From contig NZ_BAZG01000002.1 of assembly GCF_000964525.1 (NCBI RefSeq), forward strand, positions 1 to 64,000: a stretch of 64,000 bases of DNA, given 5' to 3'. Below are positions 22,608 to 31,518 of this stretch, one piece after another. The notes beneath the pieces are model-generated. The model was not told the DNA's origin, made no database searches, and saw only the letters and a program-made list of their open reading frames with translations. Both the position numbers and the translations under genes were made by a program. Positions within the stretch are counted from its first letter, which is position 1; the number at the start of each line of letters is the position of its first letter. The stretch comes from Anaeromyxobacter sp. PSR-1. GTDB lineage: Bacteria > Myxococcota > Myxococcia > Myxococcales > Anaeromyxobacteraceae.

Positions 22608-24554
22608 TCAGTGAACGGCGAGTGGTTCGCGTGTGAGGGTGAGCGACAGCCGTGGAGCAGATTCCCCGAGGAGGTTCGTGCCGGTGTACGCCTGCGTCGT
22701 GGCCGAGAACGTGCCGTACAGGTTCTCCTGCGCGGCCGCGAGGTAGGCGCCCATTCGGAGGAGGACGTACGTGTCGTAGCCGGGGTAGAGGTAGCTCGAT
22801 GGCTGGTAGTATCCCCACCAGAACTCATAGTCCCAGTTCTGGTAGTGGTTCACGGCCGTATTTTCCGGCGGTGAACTGACGACGGCGTTCCACTGCAGCG
22901 ACTGCGACCGCTGCGCGAGCACCGGGCGGGCCAGATAGATCACGAGTGTGCCCGGCACGGCGCCAGCAGCCGGCGGTACGAGTACCCAGCGGCCCGAGGA
23001 GTCTTTGTCCGGGTCGCGTTCCTGGCCTTGGAGCTCCGGGGCGATCCGATAAGGCCAGACGGTCACGTCGCCCGTAGAGAACGCCGCTGTCTCAGGGGTC
23101 GTCGTGAAGAGGTTCACGCCGATCTGCGCGCTGCAGACGTACTTGCTCTTCGTGTCGCCCATCCGGTGAAGGATGTAGCCGCCGGAGGGGCTCCCACATG
23201 GATGAGGGCCATACTCTCCCTGCGACAGCGTCCCGGTCGTCGTTCCGTAAGGGACCCTCCAGTACATCGCGTTGTGGAACCCGAACCCGTCCATCATGAA
23301 CGCCACCGACGTGTCGGGGCGGTTCAGGTAGATGTTTCCGTCCGCGTTGCGGCCTGTTGGCTCACCCGCGCTGAAGCGATTCCAGCTCTCAAAGACTTGC
23401 CAGGAGCCGCGCGCGTCCTGGGCGTAGTCAAACTGGATCGCGACGGGGTCCGGGGTTGGGTTCGTGATGAAGTACCGTAGTAGCCGCACGACATTGGATC
23501 CGAACTGCGATCCGAGGACCCACATGCTGGCGTACGTGTTGTCCACGAGGTGATACGCGTACGTGCTCTCGGCGCTCGCAGCCGCCGGGTACTGCGTATC
23601 CTCGGCGAGCGCGAGCGGCGGACCCACGGAGTGGAACGTGAAGTTGAACCCCGGAACGGTTGCGGTGTTCCCAGCGCCGTCCGTGACCGCCAACGTGATT
23701 GACAAGTCTGCCGGCCCAAGAACGCTGGCGAGCGCGGGGATCGTCTCCGTCGCGATCGGTAGGTCGAAGAGGGCGCGCTGGTCGTCGGGGGTCGCCGAGG
23801 GAAGGAGTTGCCCGGTGGCGTCCGGAAAGACCGGGCACGGCGGCGGGCAGCTCACGTGCGCGACGAACGTCGGGGTCTGGATGGGCGAGTCAGTGTTCCG
23901 GTTGTACGGAACCACGAACCGCAGCACCGGGATGTTGTTCGCGTTCGTAGTCTCGAGTTCGCTCGCGTTCATCTCGGGCCCGCCGCTGAGGCGCGACCAG
24001 GCCTTGTAGATGTCGCCGCCGGGGAGGGCTCCCGCCTTCGCTCCTACCACGTACGCCGGGGGCACCTTCGCGACGCCGTTCTGATCGACCTCGAGCTGAA
24101 GGTCCCGCTCGTCGCTGTAGGAGGCGAACGACGCGTCGTAGCTCACCGAGGGTGGCGTCGGGTCGTAAAGGACGTTCTGCACGAGCTGGTAGGGCGCGTC
24201 CATCCCCTGCCCGCTGTTCGGTGTCGGGGAAGCCATGTCCTCGGCCCAGACCGTCACCGTGTTCTTGCCGATGACAGGGAACTGCACCGTCGCCATCCAT
24301 GTACCGTCACCCTGCTCCTTCGCCGCAAACCGCTGCGAGCCGGTCAGCGCGTAGACCGCCCTCACGCCCGTCGGGTTCCGCGCCGCGATGCTGAGGGGCA
24401 GCGTGGCGGACGCCGTATATGCGGCTGGAGCGGTGACAAATGACACCTCGGGCGGCGTGCTCCGAGCCGAATAGTCGGGGCGTCCACCGCCGCAGGCGGC
24501 GAGACCGGCGCCGACCGCAATCGCGAGCCAGGTGTCCGGGATTCCATAGCGCAT
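22608..24554 (-). CDS. large secreted lipoprotein, Ig-like N-terminus
   Basis: A 648-aa predicted lipoprotein. The signal peptide is MRYGIPDTWLAIAVGAGLAAC-GGG with a lipobox. One or two immunoglobulin-like beta domains follow (TPPEVSFVTAP..., then a VTVWAEDMASP segment). The long C-terminal part is aromatic- and glycine-rich (EFWWGYYQPSSYLYPGYDTY) without clear catalytic motifs. The start at 24554 follows GGGAGGGGCC. It heads the four-gene run and probably acts at the cell surface. The 150 bases between it and virB11 show no gene. Confidence 0.6.
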   Translation of the reverse strand: MRYGIPDTWLAIAVGAGLAACGGGRPDYSARSTPPEVSFVTAPAAYTASATLPLSIAARNPTGVRAVYALTGSQRFAAKEQGDGTWMATVQFPVIGKNTVTVWAEDMASPTPNSGQGMDAPYQLVQNVLYDPTPPSVSYDASFASYSDERDLQLEVDQNGVAKVPPAYVVGAKAGALPGGDIYKAWSRLSGGPEMNASELETTNANNIPVLRFVVPYNRNTDSPIQTPTFVAHVSCPPPCPVFPDATGQLLPSATPDDQRALFDLPIATETIPALASVLGPADLSITLAVTDGAGNTATVPGFNFTFHSVGPPLALAEDTQYPAAASAESTYAYHLVDNTYASMWVLGSQFGSNVVRLLRYFITNPTPDPVAIQFDYAQDARGSWQVFESWNRFSAGEPTGRNADGNIYLNRPDTSVAFMMDGFGFHNAMYWRVPYGTTTGTLSQGEYGPHPCGSPSGGYILHRMGDTKSKYVCSAQIGVNLFTTTPETAAFSTGDVTVWPYRIAPELQGQERDPDKDSSGRWVLVPPAAGAVPGTLVIYLARPVLAQRSQSLQWNAVVSSPPENTAVNHYQNWDYEFWWGYYQPSSYLYPGYDTYVLLRMGAYLAAAQENLYGTFSATTQAYTGTNLLGESAPRLSLTLTREPLAVH

Positions 24555-24704
24555 GGCCCCTCCCGCGAGCCCTCGATCCGGAGCACCCGTCCGGGATACG
24601 TCTTGATCGCAAGGCACGCCTTACTATGCCAGCACTGCCAACCGAGCGCGTGCCCCCCGGGCCGTCTATTACGGGGCGTGCGTCCCGCACTGCGGGTGCG
24701 ACCA

Positions 24705-25775
24705 TTAGCGGCAGCTTGCCCTCGCGTGGAGCGGGTCGAAGTAGACCTCCGTGACGCGGCGCTCGGCCATGAAGAGGACGACGTCCAGGGTCGCGTGGAG
24801 GACGCGCCGGATTTCGCCCACTTCCAGGCCGCGCCCGGTCCCGCTGTTCTTGATCAGGCTCGCGATCCGGTCGAAGGCCTGCACTGCGCCGTTCGCATGG
24901 GTCGTCGTGACCGAGCCCGGGTGGCCCGTGTTCAGGCTCTGCACGTACTCCCACGCCTCGCTCCCCCGCAGCTCGGCGAGGAAGATGCGATCGGGCGAGA
25001 GCCGCATGCAGGCGGCGAGGCATGCCTCCGCGGTGACGCGGCCCGGGCCCTCACCGAACATCAGGTGGACGCGGTTCGGGTGGTTCGGCAGCGCCAGCTC
25101 ATGGACGTCCTCGATGGTCACGATGCGCTCTGTCGCCGACACCTCGTCGATGAGCGAGCGTGCGAGGGTCGTCTTCCCGGAGCCGGTCCTGCCCGCGATG
25201 ACGATGTTCCGCCGGGCCTGCACCACACATCGCAGGAACGCGGCGAAGCGACACTCGCGCTTGAGCGCCAGGAGCTCGACCTCGAGTGGATCCAGCCGGC
25301 CAGTGTCGCAGCGCTCCGACTCCCGGATCGCCTCCTCCGCGGACGGTCGGTGGAAGCTCACGTCGCGCGCGGCCTCGAACGTGCCCTCCTGCTCCAGCTC
25401 CGCCAGCGTCCGGACGGTGGGCAAGTGCTTCCGGATGGTGATCGGCGCCATGCCGTCGACGCAGGCGGGCGCGCGAACGAGCTGGCCGCGCTCGCCGTCG
25501 GGGAGGGTCACCGACGCGAGGCTCCGCACGGCAAGGCCGCTGTGGACCGCCATCGCCGTGACGAGCGAGTCCAGGTACTCGGCGGTAAGCTCCGGGGTCT
25601 CGTGGCGCGACCAGCCCGCGGGCGAGCGGATCCACAGCTCGCCGGGCCGGTTGACCGCTAGCTCTGTCACCTCGCGCCGCGCGAGGTATGGCTCGAGGGG
25701 GCGCAGGAGCTGCCGGAGTGCCGTGTCGCGCGCTGGCCTTCTACCGCCCGGTCCTGGCGACGCGCTCGAGCCCAT
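24705..25775 (-). CDS. virB11: VirB11-type T4SS ATPase
   Basis: A 356-aa secretion ATPase. After an N-terminal domain come Walker A (AGRTGSGKTTLARSLI, about residues 196-203), an Asp box (TIEDVHEL), Walker B region (LSPDRIFLAELRGSEAW) and a His box (GHPGSVTTTHANGA). These are the complete VirB11/PilT motif set. It forms a cytoplasmic hexamer that switches the channel between pilus assembly and DNA transfer. Its start overlaps the virB10 end by 35 bases. Confidence 0.92.
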   Translation of the reverse strand: MGSSASPGPGGRRPARDTALRQLLRPLEPYLARREVTELAVNRPGELWIRSPAGWSRHETPELTAEYLDSLVTAMAVHSGLAVRSLASVTLPDGERGQLVRAPACVDGMAPITIRKHLPTVRTLAELEQEGTFEAARDVSFHRPSAEEAIRESERCDTGRLDPLEVELLALKRECRFAAFLRCVVQARRNIVIAGRTGSGKTTLARSLIDEVSATERIVTIEDVHELALPNHPNRVHLMFGEGPGRVTAEACLAACMRLSPDRIFLAELRGSEAWEYVQSLNTGHPGSVTTTHANGAVQAFDRIASLIKNSGTGRGLEVGEIRRVLHATLDVVLFMAERRVTEVYFDPLHARASCR

Positions 25776-26928
25776 AAACGCTCCGGAAGTCGAGGTCCCG
25801 TGCGACGAAGATCCCCACGCGCTCGCCCTGGTTCTTCACGAGGACGGGCGGGATGTTGATGGTCGGCTCCATCGAGCGCGCGATCACCTCCTTCCCGGCG
25901 TTCGCGGTGTTCCCGACGTTGATGTTCGTGCCCTGCCCCGGCCCGACCGCGCGGGCGGCAGCCGCGTCCGCGCCGTCCTCGATGACGCTGAGGAGGATGG
26001 CCGCGCCGAAACGGTCCCAGAAGCGCGTGTCCACGTGACCACCCAGCCCGGGCTCACCGAGCGGACCCGCGCCAGGCGAGTGAAGCTCGACGACGACGCC
26101 TGCCGGCGTCTCGACGCGCGTCCAGAGGACGAAGATGCGCGTGTCGCCCTGCTGCATGCCGCCCTGGTAGCGCCCGACGACGCGGGAGCCACGGTCGAGC
26201 AGCACTACCCGCCCGCTCGTCGAGTAGATGTCGCGCGTGAGATGGCACGACGTCATCCCGGCCACCGTCGAGACGATCTTCGTCTCGAGGACGCAGTCCA
26301 GCATCGCGCCCTGCGTGAGGAGGTGATCGCGGTCGGGAAGGACGCCCGCGGCGGCGGCCCTGAGCTCCGCCGCCTCAAGCTTCACCTCCAGGGCGCCCGG
26401 CTTCTTCGGCATGGCCGGCGCGCTTTCCGGTGCAACCAGCGAGTGGGGTGCGGCCGGCGAGGCTTGCTCCCGAGGACCGGTGCCGCCCTCGCCCGTTCCG
26501 AACCCGCGTGCCAGCCGGCGCTGGAGAAGCTCTGCTTCCGGGCTCGCGACGGGTGCGGCGGCGTCGCCCGCACCAGCAGCTGCCGGCGAAGGCGTGGGCG
26601 CGAACGGCTGCGGCGCCGGTGCGGCGCGCACCAGCGGCGGGACGTGGCGCTCCACCCGGTCGGTCGCCGCCGGGCTCTCACGCGCCCGCGCCTCGGCTGC
26701 CTTCCGCGCTGATCGGGCCTTGAGGACCAGCACCGACGCGAACCCTGCCGCGACGAGCCCGGTCACGACGAAGAAGATCCGTGCTCCGACTGGCCACTGC
26801 CGCCGGCCGCTGGCGAGGAGCGCCTTCCCGCGCCCCCCCTCGACGTCCGGCGCCGCCTCCTCGGCGCGCGCCCGCTCGCGCTCCCGCTTTTCGAGCTCCA
26901 CCGCCGCATCGACGTCGGTTTCGGCCAT
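25741..26928 (-). CDS. virB10: VirB10 T4SS channel protein
   Basis: A 395-aa protein. It has a short charged cytoplasmic N-terminus, one membrane helix (IFFVVTGLVAAGFASVLVL), a long Pro/Ala-rich periplasmic linker and the TrbI/VirB10 C-terminal domain (LLTQGAMLDCVLET, STSGRVVLLDRGSRVVGRY, RFGAAILLS). It spans both membranes and passes energy signals to the outer-membrane pore. The ATG at 26928 follows GGAGG. Compare the C-terminal domain of the kinase at 36311-38212. Confidence 0.92.
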   Translation of the reverse strand: MAETDVDAAVELEKRERERARAEEAAPDVEGGRGKALLASGRRQWPVGARIFFVVTGLVAAGFASVLVLKARSARKAAEARARESPAATDRVERHVPPLVRAAPAPQPFAPTPSPAAAGAGDAAAPVASPEAELLQRRLARGFGTGEGGTGPREQASPAAPHSLVAPESAPAMPKKPGALEVKLEAAELRAAAAGVLPDRDHLLTQGAMLDCVLETKIVSTVAGMTSCHLTRDIYSTSGRVVLLDRGSRVVGRYQGGMQQGDTRIFVLWTRVETPAGVVVELHSPGAGPLGEPGLGGHVDTRFWDRFGAAILLSVIEDGADAAAARAVGPGQGTNINVGNTANAGKEVIARSMEPTINIPPVLVKNQGERVGIFVARDLDFRSVYGLERVARTGR

Positions 26929-26930
26929 GG

Positions 26931-27707
26931 CTACCTCCAGAGCACGCGGTTCACGTCGGGCGAAGCCGTCCGGCTCACGTTGCGTCGTCCCTCGGGGTCG
27001 TACGCGTCGTTCCAGATGGCGAGCGCGCGGGAGCCGAGCCGGAGCACCCAGCGGGCCGCGACCTTGTGGACCACCACGATCTCGTTCGACGTTCCCGTGC
27101 TGTGCCGGTTCACGATCGACTCGTTGCCGTCCAGGTCCACCATGTAGATGGCCGGGATGTCGCGCTGGCCGGGAAACCTGAAGTACGTGAACTCGCGGTC
27201 GTCCCACGTGTTCACCGGCGCGAGGTCGAGATCGCCGCTCATCGTGTAGTCGAGGTTCGGCTTCTCGCCGTTCCCCTTGAAGCCGTCCTCGACCGCGCTG
27301 CGCCGCGTGTCCTCGCGCCGCTTCCGAGCTTCGGTGTCGGGGTAGCGGAAGGCGATCTCGAATGTGGGCGCCGCCCCCGGCTCCGCGAGGAGCCGCAGGC
27401 TGAAGTGGTAGCTCCGCCGGTCCGTGACGATGGTCAGGTTCGAGTCGGCGTTCGTCGCGACGGCCTTGAGGAAGCAGTGGTTCGCCTTTGCGGCGAAGTC
27501 CCACGCCTTGCCGTCGCCGAAGGCGTGCGTCACGTAGCTCTCTCCGGGCTCGAGGACGATGTGCGTGACGATGCCGACCACCGCGTCGACGGGGACGACG
27601 GCGTCCGGGTCGTAGCTTACGTACCGGATCCGGCGGTCCGGCCCGCCTTCGGAAGCTGCGGCGGACACGGCGATGGCGAGAAGAAGAAGCACGGTCGGGG
27701 CGCGCAT
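26931..27707 (-). CDS. virB9: VirB9 T4SS outer-complex protein
   Basis: A 258-aa periplasmic protein with a cleavable signal (VLLLLAIAVSAAA). N-terminal VirB9/CagX motifs are THIVLEPGESYVTHAFGD and AVATNADSNLTIVTDRRSYHFSL. The C-terminal domain carries FTYFRFPGQRDIPAIYMVD. With VirB7 and VirB10 it forms the core complex. It lies 2 bases from virB10 and 12 from virB8. Confidence 0.92.
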   Translation of the reverse strand: MRAPTVLLLLAIAVSAAASEGGPDRRIRYVSYDPDAVVPVDAVVGIVTHIVLEPGESYVTHAFGDGKAWDFAAKANHCFLKAVATNADSNLTIVTDRRSYHFSLRLLAEPGAAPTFEIAFRYPDTEARKRREDTRRSAVEDGFKGNGEKPNLDYTMSGDLDLAPVNTWDDREFTYFRFPGQRDIPAIYMVDLDGNESIVNRHSTGTSNEIVVVHKVAARWVLRLGSRALAIWNDAYDPEGRRNVSRTASPDVNRVLWR

Positions 27708-27719
27708 GAACGCTTCTCC

Positions 27720-28397
27720 TCACCTGCCGCCCACGATCTCGGGATCGACCCGGTAGCTCGTCACCTGGAAGCCGAGCGGGTTCACGAGCCGGTCCTGCTC
27801 GTGCATCGCACCGCCCACGTACCGGAAGGCGATGGTGGCGACGAGGCTCTCCTCCGCCTCGCTCGTCCCGTCGGCGTGCGCCGCGCGCGTCACGAACCGC
27901 ACGATCGCCGTGTTGCGGGTGGTGCGGGGCGCGATTGAACGGACGTTCACCATGATCCGGACGCGGTTCGCGAGGACCTTGTCGCGCGCCATCGGCCCGT
28001 CGAAGAGCGCGGCGTACTCACGCTGGACGTCGCCGCTGCTCATGAGCGCGGTCGTGTCGTACGCGGACTGGAGAGTCTCGTAGTCGTAGCTCTCGCGGGC
28101 AAGAACGTACTTGTTGAGGAAATAGCGGTCGACCACCTCGCCGTAGCTCGCCTGCCCGTCCCGGAGCGTCGTCACGAGGTCCACCGCTCCGGTGGCGTTG
28201 TCGACCCGCAGCACGAACGCCTCGACCCGCTTCAGCGGGACCAGCGCCACCAGCGCAGCGAGCGCAGCCGCCACCAGCACGGCCGCGCCCGCCGCCACCC
28301 GCCACGCCGCCCTCCTCGAGCGCACGAGCTCCTCGAGGTAGTCGCGCTCGAGCCCCCTGCTCTCCTCGAGGTATTGCTCCAGGTCCCCCGCCCTCAT
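27720..28397 (-). CDS. virB8: VirB8 T4SS inner-membrane assembly protein
   Basis: A 225-aa bitopic protein. A charged N-terminus is followed by one membrane helix (AGAAVLVAAALAALVALV) and a periplasmic NTF2-like VirB8 domain (SYGEVVDRYFLNKYVLARESYDYETLQ). The ATG at 28397 is chosen over a GTG at 28403 because it overlaps the virB7 stop by ATGA. It nucleates assembly and contacts VirB9 and VirB10. Confidence 0.9.
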   Translation of the reverse strand: MRAGDLEQYLEESRGLERDYLEELVRSRRAAWRVAAGAAVLVAAALAALVALVPLKRVEAFVLRVDNATGAVDLVTTLRDGQASYGEVVDRYFLNKYVLARESYDYETLQSAYDTTALMSSGDVQREYAALFDGPMARDKVLANRVRIMVNVRSIAPRTTRNTAIVRFVTRAAHADGTSEAEESLVATIAFRYVGGAMHEQDRLVNPLGFQVTSYRVDPEIVGGR

Positions 28398-28585
28398 CGC
28401 CACTCCACCTCGCCCTCGCGCCGCGGTGGCCGCTGCACACCGCTGGCCCGGTTCGCCCTAACGGCCGCATCAACCTCCGGCGGCCCCGTCCGGTTCACGG
28501 GGACTCGGTGGGACTCATCTGGCCGCTTTGGTTCGGGCGCCGTCGCGCAGGCGCAGGCCAGCGCGATGAACAGGAACGGTCTCAT
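28394..28585 (-). CDS. virB7: VirB7-like small lipoprotein
   Basis: A 63-aa protein with a lipoprotein-type signal (MRPFLFIALACACA) and a short, polar, proline-rich mature part. Size, lipobox and position between virB6 and virB8 fit VirB7, the lipoprotein that anchors VirB9 in the outer membrane. Both ends overlap neighbours by ATGA. Sequence alone would not identify it. Confidence 0.7.
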   Translation of the reverse strand: MRPFLFIALACACATAPEPKRPDESHRVPVNRTGPPEVDAAVRANRASGVQRPPRREGEVEWR

Positions 28586-29457
28586 CGCGACCTCTCCAGG
28601 AGGAGGATGCGGTGCGCGTACCCGCCGCCAAGCCCGACCGCGAGGTGGTGCAGCTCCTTCAGGATCGCGACGGAGACGATCGTCAGGATGAGCGCGCCGC
28701 CGATGCCGTAGGCGACGTTCATGTTCCCGTCGAGGGCGACGCCCGACATGTAGTTCGCGAAGATCGCGAGCATGAAGGTGAAGACCGCCGCGAAGAGCAC
28801 CACCACGAGTCCGTAGGTTGCGACCATCGCAATCCACCGATCGAAGAATCGCCTGGTTGCGTCGAAGAGGAGCGCCGCGATGAACAGCGGCCCAAGGCCG
28901 GCGAGGAGGGCCAGCATCACCTTCGCGACGAGGATGAGCGCACCCCCGACTCCGACCATGATGACGGTCGCGACCAGCATGAGGACCCCGAACGTGTAGA
29001 AGGCGATCCCCTGCTGCGTCATGAGTCCGCCCTTCTCGAAGGCGTCCTCCGCCTTCGAGAGGCCCTGGCCTGCAGCCCGGTCGATGAGCGCGGCCTGCCG
29101 GCTCCGGGTGTCGAGCGGATCGGCGCTGAACCGGACATCCGCCTCGCCTCCGGCGACCGCCGCAGCGAGGTCGTCCGGGACCGTGCGTATCAGCTCGGCC
29201 ACGTCGCGCTGGTAGAGGCCCGCCCCGAGCGCCAGCGACACGATGAGCGCCGTGCGGATGACCTTCCCAAGGAACTCTCGCACCGGTTGCTCCACGGCGC
29301 CGCGCATGACGAGGACCCCCCAGACGATGAACCAGACCGTGAGGCCCGCTGCGAGCACGGGCGTGATGGCGACGATGACCCTCGAGGAGACGTCGCGCGC
29401 GAACGCGGTGCTGATGCGGTCGAGCTCGGCGAAGAGCGGCGTGAAGAGGCGAAACAT
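28582..29457 (-). CDS. virB6: VirB6/TrbL polytopic membrane protein
   Basis: A 291-aa protein with five to six hydrophobic segments and the VirB6/TrbL central region (VGGALILVAKVMLALLAGLGPLFIAALLFDATRRFFDRW). It forms part of the inner-membrane channel through which the DNA passes. The ATG at 29457 lies one base after the virB5 stop. It is followed by virB7 with a four-base overlap. Confidence 0.9.
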   Translation of the reverse strand: MFRLFTPLFAELDRISTAFARDVSSRVIVAITPVLAAGLTVWFIVWGVLVMRGAVEQPVREFLGKVIRTALIVSLALGAGLYQRDVAELIRTVPDDLAAAVAGGEADVRFSADPLDTRSRQAALIDRAAGQGLSKAEDAFEKGGLMTQQGIAFYTFGVLMLVATVIMVGVGGALILVAKVMLALLAGLGPLFIAALLFDATRRFFDRWIAMVATYGLVVVLFAAVFTFMLAIFANYMSGVALDGNMNVAYGIGGALILTIVSVAILKELHHLAVGLGGGYAHRILLLERSR

Positions 29458-29458
29458 G

Positions 29459-30160
29459 TTACCTCCGCGCGCCCGCCCCGGGATCTGCCGAGCAGCACGG
29501 GGGCATGCCGCGATTCGAGGCCGAGAGAATCCGTTGCGCAAGGTCGCTCTTCTGCTGCTCGACGAGCCGCTCCTCCGCGCGCTGGAGCATGGCGACGAGC
29601 TGGAGCTTCGTCGTCTCGTTCTGGACCGCGGCCTGTTCGACCGCGATGCGCGCCTGTATCTCCTGAACGCCTTTGGCGTCGTGCGTGAGGTTGATCTGAT
29701 TCATGATCTGCTCGATCTGGGCGAAGCGCGCCCGAGCGCCCTCGAACGCGCGCAGGCCCACGGCCTTGTCGGTCATCGCGGTCGCCCGACTCCGGGCCAC
29801 GATGCTCGACTGCGCGTCGGTTACCGATCCCGTAAGCCGCTCGCGATCCTGGACCGACCTGAGCGGCCCAGAGATCCCGGCGTAGCCGCCCGCGGATGCC
29901 GTGTCGTAGACGCGCGCCCAATCCGCCGGCAGGTAGCCGCGGAGCGCGGGGTTGTAGAGCACGGCGCCGAGGTTCCGGGTGCCGCTCACGGCCTGGTAGG
30001 CCGCCTGGAGCTGCGCGAGCTGGTCCCCGAGCACTTTCACGGACAGGACCATCTGGCCGAAGCTTGACGAGTCGAAGACGGGGATGCCCTGCGCGTGCGT
30101 CGCGGATGCGAAGGCGAGGCCTCCGGCGGTCACGAATGTTCGGAGGTGCTTGGGGGTCAT
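29459..30160 (-). CDS. virB5: VirB5-type minor pilus protein
   Basis: A 233-aa exported protein. A signal peptide ends in ATHAQG. Long amphipathic helices follow, typical of VirB5/TrbJ (VLGDQLAQLQAAYQAVSGTRNLGAVL, then a coiled-coil-like C-terminal half). Family members sit at the pilus tip and help contact the recipient. Its start overlaps the end of the primase gene. Confidence 0.85.
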   Translation of the reverse strand: MTPKHLRTFVTAGGLAFASATHAQGIPVFDSSSFGQMVLSVKVLGDQLAQLQAAYQAVSGTRNLGAVLYNPALRGYLPADWARVYDTASAGGYAGISGPLRSVQDRERLTGSVTDAQSSIVARSRATAMTDKAVGLRAFEGARARFAQIEQIMNQINLTHDAKGVQEIQARIAVEQAAVQNETTKLQLVAMLQRAEERLVEQQKSDLAQRILSASNRGMPPCCSADPGAGARR

Positions 30161-31518
30161 GGATGGCTCCCTGGCCGCTCGGCGCGAGCCGCCCGCTGCA
30201 GCTCCTGCCGCAGCGGACCGATGTCAATGCCGAGACGGCGCGCCACGGCGCGCTCGAACGTCGCCCGCGGGAGGCCCTCCGGCGCCGCAAGCACGAACGG
30301 CATCACGGTGCGGAGCACCGCGAGCTTATGCTCGACCGGCGCCTGGACGCCGAAGCCATCCGCGTGCCGCTGGATGGCATCGTCGATGAGGAACTCGGTG
30401 AGCGGCTTCGTGGCGTCGAGGACTTCCTCCATACCGCGGCGGCCCGACCGCGCGACGAGCACGTCCGGATCGCTCTGGCCGTGACTCGAGATCGGGACCC
30501 TCGCCACCGTCGCAGTCAGGTTCGCCTGGAGGAGCACCCGCGCGGCCCGTGCTGCGGCGATGGCGCCCGCTTCGTCGCCGTCGAACAGGAGGACGAGCTC
30601 CTTGCAGCCGACGCCGACGAGCAGCTCGACCTGCTCCCGGGAGAGCGTCGTGCCGCAGGCGGCGACGGCGTAGGTGAAGCCCGCCTGGTGCAGCGCGATG
30701 ACGTCGAAGTAGCCCTCGACCAGGAGCACTCTGCCGCTGTTTCGGATCACGTCTCGCGCCTGGCGTAGCCCGAACAGCACGCGGGACTTCTTGAAGAGCG
30801 GCGTCTCCGGGCCGTTGAGGTACTTCGCCTCCGAATCGGAGCCCAGCGCCCGGGCTCCGAATCCGATGGCGCGGCCCTGGATGTCTTCGATCGGGAGGAC
30901 GACGCGATCGCGGAACCGGTCGTGGTACCGAAGACCTTTCGCCGACACCTCGCGCGAGGCGATCACTCCCGCCGCATGCTGGACCGCGTGCGCGATCTTC
31001 GCCGAGCCGAGCGCTCGCTCGAGGTCGTGCCAGTCCGGGAGTGCGAATCCGAGCCGGAACGCGCGCACGGCCTCGTCGGTCACCCTTCGCTCCGCGAGAT
31101 ACTCGCGCGCCTTCCCGCCCGCGCTGCCCCAGAGGTTCCGCTGCCAGTGTGTCGTCGCCGCTTCGCAGGCAGCGAGGAGCGCGACGTGCTCGTCGCGTTC
31201 CCGCCGCTCCTGCACAGTCGGCGACCGGTCGGGCGGGATGACGATGCCGAGCGACGCGGCCAGCTCGCGAACCACGGTCGGGAAGGCCTTCCCGTCCGCG
31301 CGCTGGAAGAACTGGAAGATGTCGCCGCTCGCGCCGCAGCCGTAGCAGACGAAGTGCTTGTCCTTCGGATAGACGCGGAAGCTCGCCTGCCGCTCCTCGT
31401 GGAACGGGCAGGAGCCCGCGTACGCGATGCCGCTCTTCCAGAGCTTCACCCGGGTGCCGATGAGAACGACGGGGTCGGCGAGCCGCTTCACCTCCTCGAT
31501 GATGTCGGGCGAGATCAT
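30157..31518 (-). CDS. DnaG-type primase in the virB operon
   Basis: A 453-aa DnaG-like primase. It has a CHC2 zinc finger (CPFHEERQASFRVYPKDKHF followed by CYGCG), an RNA-polymerase core (DRVVLPIEDIQGRAIGFGAR), and TOPRIM motifs (LLVEGYFDVIALHQAG; VLLFDGDEAG). Chromosomal DnaG is about 600 aa; this protein lacks much of the C-terminal helicase-binding domain. Primases in conjugative elements prime the transferred strand in the recipient. It overlaps virB4 (ATGA) and virB5, so its expression is tied to the transfer channel. An insertion between virB4 and virB5 is unusual. Confidence 0.9.
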   Translation of the reverse strand: MISPDIIEEVKRLADPVVLIGTRVKLWKSGIAYAGSCPFHEERQASFRVYPKDKHFVCYGCGASGDIFQFFQRADGKAFPTVVRELAASLGIVIPPDRSPTVQERRERDEHVALLAACEAATTHWQRNLWGSAGGKAREYLAERRVTDEAVRAFRLGFALPDWHDLERALGSAKIAHAVQHAAGVIASREVSAKGLRYHDRFRDRVVLPIEDIQGRAIGFGARALGSDSEAKYLNGPETPLFKKSRVLFGLRQARDVIRNSGRVLLVEGYFDVIALHQAGFTYAVAACGTTLSREQVELLVGVGCKELVLLFDGDEAGAIAAARAARVLLQANLTATVARVPISSHGQSDPDVLVARSGRRGMEEVLDATKPLTEFLIDDAIQRHADGFGVQAPVEHKLAVLRTVMPFVLAAPEGLPRATFERAVARRLGIDIGPLRQELQRAARAERPGSHP

